Under the pieces are notes generated by a model that saw only the letters and a program-made list of their open reading frames with translations, was not told the DNA's origin and ran no database searches. From assembly GCA_049647585.1 (NCBI GenBank), contig JBARXY010000049.1, forward strand, positions 124,001-188,000: 64,000 nt of DNA, written 5' to 3'. Of this stretch, positions 25,927 through 33,634 are shown piece by piece. How positions within the stretch are numbered: position 1 is the first letter of the stretch; every line of letters starts with the position of its first letter. This stretch comes from JAGQSZ01 sp049647585 (lineage in GTDB: Bacteria > Actinomycetota > Acidimicrobiia > Acidimicrobiales > Microtrichaceae). The position numbers and the translations under genes are program-made.

Positions 25927-26915
25927 GACCCCGATTTTCCGAGATCGGAAAGAATCTGAACCTCGACCCGCGCACCCGCGTCATCATCACCCGCGTCGCC
26001 ACCCTCGGCTTCTCCACTAGCCGGGTTGAACGAATTCCGGTCGACCTCGCCCACTCCAGGGTCCCCGACCGAGCGGTGCACCAGCCCGAGACCGAGAAGG
26101 CCTCCACCGGGTCGCCGGGCAAGGCTCGTCACCGTTCCGCGGGCTTCGCCGTCAACCCAGATGGTCCCACCCGATGCGACCGGGCCTTCGCGTTCGACCA
26201 CCTCATCGGCAATCTCCAGCCGCCTCAGGCGTCGCGGCGTGTTGTTACCCCTCGAATGGGTCCGGACAACGAGTTCCTGACCCGTGTAGCAACCCTTGGT
26301 GAAACTGACAGCAAGAGCTACGACCGATTCGCCCAGCTCACCTGGAATTGGCGCAGGGTCGACAAGCGCCGAGCACTCATGCGCCGTGCTTGGCCATCCG
26401 GAGTCGATTCTCAGTAGCTCGAGAGCTTCTTCGTCGACCTCGATGATCCCATCAGGGATCTCAACCGATGGGCCGAGAAGGTCCACACCAGCCGTTCCCG
26501 CCCACTGCGACTCCGCCATCAGCTCGGAGTGGAAACTCTCGGCGGCGGTACGGCTGTCGGGACCCCGAAGCGCCACATAATCCCAGGAGAAACCTTCGAG
26601 CTCGACCTTGGTGCGGATCCGGAAACGGTTCAGGCGATCGATGACGCGCTGGCCTGCGCCGTCGTCGACGTCGAGGAGGATCTCGCTGTCTCCGAAACGT
26701 CCCCAGACACGGACGAGCGCGTCAACCCGACCCTTGGGATCGAGTAGGAAGGACCAGCGGCTTTCGCCCGGCGACATGTTGGAAACGTCCTGGGTGATCT
26801 GGGTCTGCAGGAACGATTCAGCGTCGGCGCCGAAGACTCTGACGATGTCACGCTTGTGGCGCACTGCGCCGGCACCGTGGGTGAGCGTTTCCCAGTCATC
26901 GGCAAGTCGGTCCAT
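25923..26915 (-). CDS. ygfZ: YgfZ/GcvT-family folate-binding protein
   Basis: This 330-residue protein has the YgfZ signature KGCYTGQE (207-214), including the conserved Cys, within a GcvT-like fold. The N-terminal IVRVFGADAESFLQTQITQD fits the folate-binding barrel. YgfZ supports repair or assembly of iron-sulfur enzymes in a folate-dependent way. A C-terminal extension after the fold is Asp/Ala-rich (GEAEGGDAGDDDAGARVEVQ). GAGGG precedes the ATG. It starts 3 bases after the trpE stop and overlaps the J-domain gene, so hisI, trpE, ygfZ and the J-domain gene form one unit. Confidence 0.9.
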   Translation of the reverse strand: MDRLADDWETLTHGAGAVRHKRDIVRVFGADAESFLQTQITQDVSNMSPGESRWSFLLDPKGRVDALVRVWGRFGDSEILLDVDDGAGQRVIDRLNRFRIRTKVELEGFSWDYVALRGPDSRTAAESFHSELMAESQWAGTAGVDLLGPSVEIPDGIIEVDEEALELLRIDSGWPSTAHECSALVDPAPIPGELGESVVALAVSFTKGCYTGQELVVRTHSRGNNTPRRLRRLEIADEVVEREGPVASGGTIWVDGEARGTVTSLARRPGGGLLGLGLVHRSVGDPGVGEVDRNSFNPASGEAEGGDAGDDDAGARVEVQILSDLGKSGS

Positions 26916-26918
26916 CCC

Positions 26919-28556
26919 TCAAGTCTTACCCACGTTGGAGCGAGATGCCCGACGCTGCCGGGTCATCGCCACCGCAGCGGGGACAGCGCTCAGCAGCGCC
27001 TTCGCCTTGTTGCGGGTCTCGAGTTCCTCGTCACGAGGATCCGAGTCGGCAACGATGCCTGCGCCGGCTTGGACCGATGCGACACGAATTCCATCGGGAC
27101 CGGGAGGATCTATGACCATCGTGCGGATCGCAATCGCCGTATCGATGCTGCCCGAGAAGTCCAGATATCCCACGACCCCCGCGTACGGGCCACGCCTGAC
27201 CGGCTCGAGATGGTCGATGATCTCCATCGCCCGCACCTTCGGAGCACCCGAGACGGTTCCGGCCGGAAGCGTCGCCCGAAGTACGTCGATCGGGGTCCGT
27301 CCTTCCGCCAACTCCCCCGACACCTGCGATGTCAGGTGCATGACGTGGCTGAATCTTTCGAGGGTCATCAACTCGTCGACCTGGCAGGTGCCGAACTCGA
27401 CGACTCGTCCCACGTCGTTGCGGGCCAGGTCGACCAACATGATGTGTTCGGCGCGTTCCTTGGGATGTTCCAGGAGTTCGGCCGCCAGCTGCCGGTCATG
27501 GGCGTCGGTGCGTCCCCGGAAGCGGGTCCCTGCGATCGGCCTGGAGATCACCCGGCCTCCGAGCAGTTGGACCATCGGCTCGGGCGAGCAGCCCACCAGG
27601 GTCAGTTCCTGCTCGCGGATGAAATACATGTAGGGGCTCGGGTTGACCCTGCGTAGCACGCGATAGACATCCAGCGGGTCGGCTTCCAGATCGAAGTCGA
27701 AGCGTTGCGACAGGACGACCTGGAAAATCTCACCCTCGAGAATTCTCTCCTTGGCGTCCAGGACCGCTGCCTCGAATGTCCCCGAGTTCATCGTCGAAAT
27801 GACGTCAGGAATCTCACCCGGTCCGGGTGCACCGACCAGGGGCTCATCCAGCGCGACTGCGCCGTCCAGAGCCATCTGTTCCAGACGACGGAGAGCATCG
27901 GCGTATGCCACATCGATCTCGGACTCGGAGGGATCTTCCCCGAGAAATGCGCTCGCGACGAGCGTGACCTGCTGGCTCCAGTGGTCATAGGCGGCAAGTT
28001 CCCCTATGACCGATAGCACTGCGTCGGGCCACGACCGGCTGTCATGGGGCGCGTCGGGAAGATCCTCGACCTCGCGCACGATGTCATAGCCGATGTATCC
28101 GACCACGCCTGAGTGTAGCGGCGGCAACGCTTCGCCTGACTCGCCGAACTCTTCGGCAAGTGGCGCCCTGTAATGGTCGAGCAGCGCCTCTAGGCACGCC
28201 AACACCCCATCGTCGGTGGGCACCCCGTCAGGAAGGTCGCCGGTGACGGTCAGTTCTCCGAGCCGGGACACGATACGAATCCGGGGGTCGCGTCCTATGA
28301 ATGACCAGCGGCTCCAACGGCCGCCGTGATCGACGGACTCCAGCAGAAAACCTGATCGTCCTGAATCGTCGTCACCGCAGAGCCGCGTGAAGGCGGCCAC
28401 CGGAGTGGTCAGATCGGCAAGAAGGGTCCGCCAGACGGGAACAACCTTGTGGGTCCGGGCGAGACGCCCGAAAGTTTCACGATCGGGGACGACCTCGGCC
28501 GATGAAGCAGCGACCGCCGAGTACGAGATCGCCGGCTTCGACCCGCCGGAACTCAT
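26919..28556 (-). CDS. trpE: Anthranilate synthase component I
   Basis: This 545-residue chorismate-utilising enzyme has an N-terminal part with the tryptophan-binding pattern (FLLESVDHGGRWSRWSFIG) and the catalytic domain blocks SQRFDFDLEADPLDVYR, SRPIAGTRFRGRTDAHD, HIMLVDLARNDVGRV and VSGAPKVRAMEIID. It makes anthranilate from chorismate with an amidotransferase partner (trpG), which is not in the window. The ATG overlaps the hisI stop by 4 bases. Feedback inhibition by tryptophan is likely from the ESxxxGRWS-type region; no attenuator-like leader peptide is visible upstream. Confidence 0.95.
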   Translation of the reverse strand: MSSGGSKPAISYSAVAASSAEVVPDRETFGRLARTHKVVPVWRTLLADLTTPVAAFTRLCGDDDSGRSGFLLESVDHGGRWSRWSFIGRDPRIRIVSRLGELTVTGDLPDGVPTDDGVLACLEALLDHYRAPLAEEFGESGEALPPLHSGVVGYIGYDIVREVEDLPDAPHDSRSWPDAVLSVIGELAAYDHWSQQVTLVASAFLGEDPSESEIDVAYADALRRLEQMALDGAVALDEPLVGAPGPGEIPDVISTMNSGTFEAAVLDAKERILEGEIFQVVLSQRFDFDLEADPLDVYRVLRRVNPSPYMYFIREQELTLVGCSPEPMVQLLGGRVISRPIAGTRFRGRTDAHDRQLAAELLEHPKERAEHIMLVDLARNDVGRVVEFGTCQVDELMTLERFSHVMHLTSQVSGELAEGRTPIDVLRATLPAGTVSGAPKVRAMEIIDHLEPVRRGPYAGVVGYLDFSGSIDTAIAIRTMVIDPPGPDGIRVASVQAGAGIVADSDPRDEELETRNKAKALLSAVPAAVAMTRQRRASRSNVGKT

Positions 28557-28957
28557 CCTCCGAAGTCTCGGAAGAAGCAGGAGTAGTTGCCGGTGTGACA
28601 GGCGCCGTTGCCCTCCTGTTCGACCTGGAACAAAAGGGTGTCCCCGTCACAGTCGTAGGAGGCCTTGCGGATGAACTGGCGGTCACCAGAGGTGTCGCCC
28701 TTGCGCCAAACCTCGGAGCGCGAGCGCGACCAGAAGACGGTCCGACCCTGCTCAAGGCTCATCTTCAGTGTCTCAGCATTCATCCAGGCCATCATCAGCA
28801 CTTCGCGAGTCTCGACGTCCTGCACGATTGCGGCGACCAGCCCATCCTCGTTGTATCGCACCTGATCAAGGTCGTCCTGGACCACAACGACTGGAGTCAC
28901 CTCGGGTGACGATCCTGGGGCTGCGGATACCGGATCGGTGCTGGAGGTTTCTGACAT
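28553..28957 (-). CDS. hisI: Phosphoribosyl-AMP cyclohydrolase
   Basis: This 134-residue monofunctional HisI has the motif VLMMAWMNAETL, the SRSRSEVWRKGDTSG substrate loop and the zinc/magnesium site SYDCDGDTLLFQVEQ...CHTGNYSCFF. It catalyses step 3 of histidine synthesis. The N-terminal 25 residues are extra and polar. It is separate from the hisDCBHAF cluster by about 3 kb and heads an operon with trpE, an arrangement also seen in other actinobacteria. TACGAT lies 7 bases before the ATG with no Shine-Dalgarno. Confidence 0.95.
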   Translation of the reverse strand: MSETSSTDPVSAAPGSSPEVTPVVVVQDDLDQVRYNEDGLVAAIVQDVETREVLMMAWMNAETLKMSLEQGRTVFWSRSRSEVWRKGDTSGDRQFIRKASYDCDGDTLLFQVEQEGNGACHTGNYSCFFRDFGG

Positions 28958-28964
28958 GGGCGCA

Positions 28965-28970
28965 ATCGTA
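28965..28970 (-). promoter_or_regulatory. -10 box (TACGAT) 7 nt before hisI
   Basis: A TAnnnT box with 7-base spacing to the ATG and no Shine-Dalgarno; probable leaderless start of the hisI-trpE-ygfZ-J-domain unit. Confidence 0.5.
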
Positions 28971-29070
28971 GAAGTCTGCGTGCTCGCTGCGACAACCGAT
29001 TAGTGCCACTGGTGCCAAGGCGCGGATTTCCACCAGCCGGTTTTGGGTCGCCATCTGTTCAGATGAGGAG

Positions 29071-30672
29071 TTATCTGGCTGACCGGCATCCATGCTTGAG
29101 GTTGGCCTGATCAACCCACAGACCGTGGAACCCGAACGGGACCCGAAGCGGGAGTTCCACCTGTCCGATCGGACCCTGCGCCATGTCCTGAGCTTCGAAA
29201 ACGGCCAGAGAGGACAGATCGGTGGTGCGGTCCCAGATATATGCGATGACGTAGCCGTCGCCCTCCGACTTGCCCGTTGGCACGAACACACCCTCGCCGG
29301 CACGCAGATCCGGACCCGGATCCCAGATGTCTTCCTTGCCGCTCTTTGTGTCGATGTGGCAGATACCCGCGAGTTCGAAACCATGTGGGCTGCTCGGCGG
29401 GGTGGTCGTCGCGCACCATCCGTGCCTGGTTGGTCTTCCCGTGTGGCGACGATCGTGACTGGGAAGGTCCATCGGCCGGTCGGACAACCGGTCCGAACTG
29501 AACGTCAGCTGGTCGGCGCCGGTGCCGATGGTCCATCGGGTCAGATGGGAATCGACCAGATCACCAGCGGGTCCGAACGCCTCTGCCAATTGATGGACGT
29601 ACAGAACCACATCGTCGCCGTCTCGGTGGGCGTTGAGTCCGTGGAAGACGAAGCACGGATCGATGTCGATCCAACGGATGTCCGTACCCGCACCGTCGAG
29701 TGGCATGACGCCGACCTTGCAGGGGCCATTCGGATCCCAGTGGAACGGCACCTGGGGCAGCGGACCGGAAGGATCGGCGCCGAACATCACCGGGCCGATC
29801 CAGAAGATGACGTCGCGGTCGGTGATGGCGAAATCGTGGATCATCACGATCTCGTCCATCGCGATCGGACTTACGACGTCGATCTTGCCCGTCGGGTCGG
29901 CTGAGTAATACGTCACCCCGGGTCGTAGGAACTCGTTACCGAAGAAGTGCATCCGTCCTGTCGTCGGATCGATCTTCGGGTGGGCCGTCATCGTGTCGCC
30001 GAGCTTGCCGTCATAGCCCCAGGGGCCGATGGTCGACAGGTCTGTCGGGTCGATTTCGAAGGGCCAGCCCACCTCCCCGGTGGTCAGCAGCTTGCCGCCG
30101 TGGTGGACTAATGCGACGTTGCTCTGGTTATTGGCCTTGCCCGGTATGCCACCGAAATCCATCAGGTCCTTGCCTGCGAGGTGAATCGGTGTTTCGACAT
30201 AACGGTTTCGGTACCACTGGGCCTTGCCGTTCTCGAGGCGCACGCCGTGGAACATGCCATCACCGAGGAACCAGTGGGCCGAAACACCGCTCGGCGGGTT
30301 GGAACCGTTGCGGACAAAAAGGCCCGAGAGTTCCTTCGGGATCGTGCCGGAGACCTTCAGTGAGGTGACTGTCTCCTCGGACGCGACCGGGGCGAAGTTT
30401 CCCTGGAGCCAGTAGGGAACGTTGGGGTCATACGGAGTCTGTGCGGTGATTGCGGCGGTGCTGGCAGTTGTTGCGGCTGAGCTACCTGAAGCGGAACTGG
30501 GCCCGGATGGATCACTCCCGCAGGCGCTCAGCAGACCAACGCTTCCCAAGGAGGTGCCCGCTACGCCGAGTCCCAGCCCGCGAAGGACGGCCCGCCTTGT
30601 GATGTTGTCGGAACCCAGGTCGTCGCTGATCACGTGAATGCCGCCCCCGACGTGGGATACCAGAGCCGTCAA
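29071..30672 (-). CDS. Carotenoid oxygenase family protein with Tat-lipoprotein leader
   Basis: This 533-residue protein is a seven-bladed propeller dioxygenase. The four iron-binding His appear in MTAHPKID, VMIHDFAIT, FVFHGLNAH and FGFHGLWVD. The N terminus has a twin-arginine motif (TRRAVLRG, about 25-32) and a hydrophobic stretch ending in the lipobox LSAC (Cys 51), so export through Tat and lipid anchoring outside the membrane is likely. Family members cleave carotenoids, stilbenes or lignin-derived compounds; the substrate is unknown. The start at the TTG (30672) is uncertain; the GTG at 30633 would still leave the RR motif intact. It is downstream of the GroES-like gene on the same strand. 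Confidence 0.9.
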   Translation of the reverse strand: MTALVSHVGGGIHVISDDLGSDNITRRAVLRGLGLGVAGTSLGSVGLLSACGSDPSGPSSASGSSAATTASTAAITAQTPYDPNVPYWLQGNFAPVASEETVTSLKVSGTIPKELSGLFVRNGSNPPSGVSAHWFLGDGMFHGVRLENGKAQWYRNRYVETPIHLAGKDLMDFGGIPGKANNQSNVALVHHGGKLLTTGEVGWPFEIDPTDLSTIGPWGYDGKLGDTMTAHPKIDPTTGRMHFFGNEFLRPGVTYYSADPTGKIDVVSPIAMDEIVMIHDFAITDRDVIFWIGPVMFGADPSGPLPQVPFHWDPNGPCKVGVMPLDGAGTDIRWIDIDPCFVFHGLNAHRDGDDVVLYVHQLAEAFGPAGDLVDSHLTRWTIGTGADQLTFSSDRLSDRPMDLPSHDRRHTGRPTRHGWCATTTPPSSPHGFELAGICHIDTKSGKEDIWDPGPDLRAGEGVFVPTGKSEGDGYVIAYIWDRTTDLSSLAVFEAQDMAQGPIGQVELPLRVPFGFHGLWVDQANLKHGCRSAR

Positions 30673-30735
30673 TTAGCCCCCGGGTCCGTTCGAACCCTCC
30701 CCACCGCCGCCTGAGTTCTTAGCAGGGTGCCTACG

Positions 30736-31149
30736 TCAGAGGTAGAGCCCGGTGTGGCCTTCCTCAAGTCGCTCGGCGGCAACGGCGTGAATGTCGCGCT
30801 CACGCAGAATGATGAAAGTCTCGCCGCTCACTTCCACCTCGTAGATGTCCTCCGGATTGAACAGGACGTTGTCTCCCTCGACAACCGACCTGACGTTGGG
30901 ACCCGCGGCGCGGACCTCGGCCCAGGTGAGACGCTTGCCCAGTTGGGCGGTAGCCGGAATGACGATCCCGCCGCTGGAACGACGTTCTTCGTCGGCCGGA
31001 TCCATTTTGACGAGGATGCGGTCATTCAACATGCGCACCGGTAGCCGTTCTCCGTGCGCGAGGGGCGATGAGGTTGAATTCGACGAGCGGGAAGTGGTTC
31101 CGGTGGTTGCTGAGGATGATGTCGTTGCAGTAGGAGACTCGGCGTTCAT
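30736..31149 (-). CDS. Divergent GroES/Cpn10-like co-chaperonin
   Basis: From the ATG at 31149 this is 137 residues. An N-terminal tail of about 35 residues rich in Ser and Thr (TATTSSSATTGTTSRSSNST) precedes a Cpn10 domain starting RMLNDRILVKMDPADEERRSSGGIVIP and ending ETFIILRERDIHAV. The mobile loop that contacts GroEL is altered (ATAQLGKRLTWAEVRAAGPN) compared with classical GroES, and a 15-residue tail follows the domain. No groEL is adjacent. A divergent Cpn10 type like this occurs in other actinobacteria, so it may be a second GroES paralogue. TACGGT lies 9 bases upstream of the ATG, and the gene is divergent from the PIG-L gene. Confidence 0.78.
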   Translation of the reverse strand: MNAESPTATTSSSATTGTTSRSSNSTSSPLAHGERLPVRMLNDRILVKMDPADEERRSSGGIVIPATAQLGKRLTWAEVRAAGPNVRSVVEGDNVLFNPEDIYEVEVSGETFIILRERDIHAVAAERLEEGHTGLYL

Positions 31150-31216
31150 GATGGCCCCACCGTAATGCCCCATATGGGCGGCATCCCGGACGGGGTCGCC
31201 TAGCGTCGGTGACCCG

Positions 31217-31975
31217 ATGTCGACGGTCGCCTTCTTCCACGCCCATCCTGATGACGAGGCGATATTCACCGGAGGCACCATGCTCAGGCTCAAGATGCTG
31301 GGTCATCGCGTCGTGCTGATTCTCGCAACCGGCGGCGAACTGGGGATCGGACCTGCCGGGCCGGGGGAACTCCTTGCGCTACGTCTGGCCGAGGTCGAGC
31401 GGTCGGCCAGAATCCTTGGCGTGGACTCGGTCATTCCGCTCGGATATCACGACTCCGGCATGCTCGGAGACCCAGCGAACGACCTTTCCGGCTCGTTCTG
31501 GTCAGCCGACATTGCATCAGCGGCCGAATCGTTGGCCAGCAGCCTCTCGTCGGAGTCGGTCGACTCTCTCGTCGTGTATGACCCCAACGGGATCTATGGA
31601 CATCCCGACCACGTCAAGTGTCACCGTGTCGGAGTTCATGCAGCGCAGCTCGCCGACATTTCGAGCACCTATGAGATGACGGTCGACCGCGAGTACCTCC
31701 ACTTCGTGGAGACACACCTGGTTACCGAAGCCGCACTTGGCGGCGATCTAGGGCTTGCTGGCTCCAGGGTCGGCTACAGCACGGCCGAGATTGAGTTGCA
31801 GGTCGATGTCAGAACCGTCATTGACGCCAAGCGTGCCGCGATGGCCTGCCACACGAGCCAGCTACCGGAGGACGCTCCTGTGTTCCTGCTGGAGCCGGAA
31901 AGGTTCATCGAGGTCTACGGCTGGGAGTGGTACGTCCGCACGGGCACCCCGGGCGCGCTCGAAACCCTGCGCTGA
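31217..31975 (+). CDS. PIG-L/LmbE family deacetylase
   Basis: This 252-residue protein starts with the zinc-binding motif AFFHAHPDDEAIFTGGT (about residues 5-21), as in MshB, Mca and LmbE enzymes. The third metal His is probably in GIYGHPDHVKCHRVG. The family deacetylates N-acetylglucosaminyl compounds, including the mycothiol precursor. A MshB role is possible but not proven, because MshB and Mca differ only in fine details and neither mshA nor mshC is in the window. TAGCGT lies 10 bases before the ATG. The end of the gene (ETLR) and its stop lie inside a 19-bp-period repeat. Confidence 0.82.
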   Translation: MSTVAFFHAHPDDEAIFTGGTMLRLKMLGHRVVLILATGGELGIGPAGPGELLALRLAEVERSARILGVDSVIPLGYHDSGMLGDPANDLSGSFWSADIASAAESLASSLSSESVDSLVVYDPNGIYGHPDHVKCHRVGVHAAQLADISSTYEMTVDREYLHFVETHLVTEAALGGDLGLAGSRVGYSTAEIELQVDVRTVIDAKRAAMACHTSQLPEDAPVFLLEPERFIEVYGWEWYVRTGTPGALETLR

Positions 31976-32003
31976 TCAGAAAACGCTGCGCTGATCAGAA
32001 AAC
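31967..32003. repeat. 19-bp-period direct repeats spanning the PIG-L gene stop
   Basis: CTGCGCTGATCAGAAAAC is present twice (31967-31984 and 31986-32003), and the TGA stop (31973-31975) lies in the first copy. Two decayed copies (CGCTGCGCCGACCCAGCA, CGCTGCGCTGACCCGG) follow to about 32055, just before the convergent hisF stop. Confidence 0.85.
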
Positions 32004-32056
32004 TCGGCGACGACCCAGCAACGCTGCGCCGACCCAGCACGCTGCGCTGACCCGGA

Positions 32057-32815
32057 TCAGATCGGCCTGACCGACACGCCAGCCTCCGCGAGGGCTCTCT
32101 TTGCATCCGCAACGGTGAATTCTCCGAAGTGGAACACGGACGCGGCAAGTACCGCGTCTGCATGGGCGATCGTGACGCCCTCGACCAGGTGTTGGAGCGT
32201 TCCCACTCCTCCGGAAGCAATTATCGGTACGCCGCTCGCGTCGCTTATCTCGCGGGTCAGCTCCAGATCGAAACCGTCCTTGGTGCCGTCGCGATCCATC
32301 GAGGTGAGGAGGATCTCCCCAGCGCCCAGTTCCTCAGCCCTCAGGGCCCATTCGACCGCGTCCATACCGGTGGCGGTGCGACCGCCATGGGTGAAGACCT
32401 CCCACCCATTGACAACCCGCCGGGCATCGACCGCCACGACTACACACTGGGCACCGAACTCGTCGGCAAGTTCGGCAATCAACTCGGGGCGATCCACAGC
32501 CGCGGTGTTGACCCCAACCTTGTCGGCACCGGCGCGCAGCAGTCGACGGGCGTCCTCGGTGGACCGGACACCGCCGCCGACGGTGAACGGAATGAACACC
32601 TGCTCGGCGGTGCGACGGACCATGTCGAGCGTTGTGTCGCGCTTCTCGGTCGATGCGGTTATGTCCAGGAAGACGAGTTCATCGGCCCCCTCGGCGTCGT
32701 AGCGGGCAGCGAGCTCGACCGGGTCTCCGGCGTCACGCAGCTCGACGAAATTGACCCCTTTGACGACCCGACCGGCGTCGACGTCCAAACAGGGAACCAC
32801 TCGTGCAGTCTTCAT
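32057..32815 (-). CDS. hisF: Imidazole glycerol phosphate synthase cyclase subunit
   Basis: This 252-residue barrel begins VVPCLDVDAGRVVKGVNF and has the second-half block VVVAVDARRVVNGWEV, which contains the two catalytic Asp positions, and IIASGGVGTLQHLVEG near the end. With HisH it makes imidazole glycerol phosphate and AICAR. It is the last gene of the hisDCBHAF cluster, 54 bases after hisA, and is convergent with the PIG-L gene. A short GAGAG lies about 8 bases before the ATG. Confidence 0.96.
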   Translation of the reverse strand: MKTARVVPCLDVDAGRVVKGVNFVELRDAGDPVELAARYDAEGADELVFLDITASTEKRDTTLDMVRRTAEQVFIPFTVGGGVRSTEDARRLLRAGADKVGVNTAAVDRPELIAELADEFGAQCVVVAVDARRVVNGWEVFTHGGRTATGMDAVEWALRAEELGAGEILLTSMDRDGTKDGFDLELTREISDASGVPIIASGGVGTLQHLVEGVTIAHADAVLAASVFHFGEFTVADAKRALAEAGVSVRPI

Positions 32816-32869
32816 AGCTGAACTCTCACGATCCTGGTTCCATGGTCTGATTGCATCCGTTCGACATGG

Positions 32870-33634
32870 TCATCTGCATGCCTCAACGGCTTGTTCGACG
32901 GTGAAGTTGCCTTCGTATATCGCACGTCCGACGATCGCTCCGGACAGAGTTCGCACGGCACCCGGCAATCCAGATCCGGCACCGGTGTTATCGCTGGAGA
33001 CCTCCAGTGAGGCAAGGGTTCTCAGGTCATCGAGGGTGCCTACCCCACCGGACGCTATTAGTGGGATCGACGTGGCCTCGAGTACCTGGCCAAGTCCGAC
33101 GACATCAGGACCCTCGAGGGTGCCGTCACGACCGATCTCGGTAACCACCAGCGCTGCGACTCCGGCGTCCTCGAAGGCGCGGGCCAGGTCCAGCACGTCG
33201 GCACCTGATCCCTTGAGCCAGCCCCGCACAGCGACCTCGCGCCCGCGGGCGTCGAGACCGACGGTGACCGGGTAGCGAGCCGCGAGCCGCCGCACCAGTT
33301 CCGGATCCTCAAGCGCAGCCGTGCCAAGGACAACCCGTGCCACGCCGGCCTCGAACAGCGCCTCTGCGGCCGCCTCGTCACGCACTCCCCCACCGGTTTG
33401 GACAGGAACTCCGACCGCGGTCGCAATTGCGCCGACAACAGCCCGATTCACCGGCTCACCGGTTCGGGCCGCGTCCAGATCGACCACATGGATCCACGGA
33501 GCGCCCGCCGCTTCGAAGGCCTTGGCCTGGGCAACCGGATCGTCGCCGTAGACGGTCTCACGTCCGTAGTCGCCCTGGTAGAGACGCACACAGCGTCCGC
33601 CACGCAGGTCGATCGCCGGGTAGAGGTCAATCAT
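32870..33634 (-). CDS. hisA: ProFAR isomerase (HisA)
   Basis: This 254-residue protein has the HisA strand LYPAIDLRGGRCVRLYQGDY with the catalytic Asp, VQTGGGVRD, LGTAALEDPELV and TEIGRDGTLEGPDV with the second Asp. The sequence is closer to classical HisA than to the actinobacterial dual-substrate PriA, which fits the presence of a separate trpF. It converts ProFAR to PRFAR. The ATG overlaps the hisH stop by 8 bases. Confidence 0.93.
   Translation of the reverse strand: MIDLYPAIDLRGGRCVRLYQGDYGRETVYGDDPVAQAKAFEAAGAPWIHVVDLDAARTGEPVNRAVVGAIATAVGVPVQTGGGVRDEAAAEALFEAGVARVVLGTAALEDPELVRRLAARYPVTVGLDARGREVAVRGWLKGSGADVLDLARAFEDAGVAALVVTEIGRDGTLEGPDVVGLGQVLEATSIPLIASGGVGTLDDLRTLASLEVSSDNTGAGSGLPGAVRTLSGAIVGRAIYEGNFTVEQAVEACR

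Noticed and set aside
29071..30672. Possible frameshift in the carotenoid oxygenase near residues 395-425
   Set aside because: The local sequence is unusual (Thr/Pro-rich) but the frame is uninterrupted and the fourth iron-binding His block follows normally.
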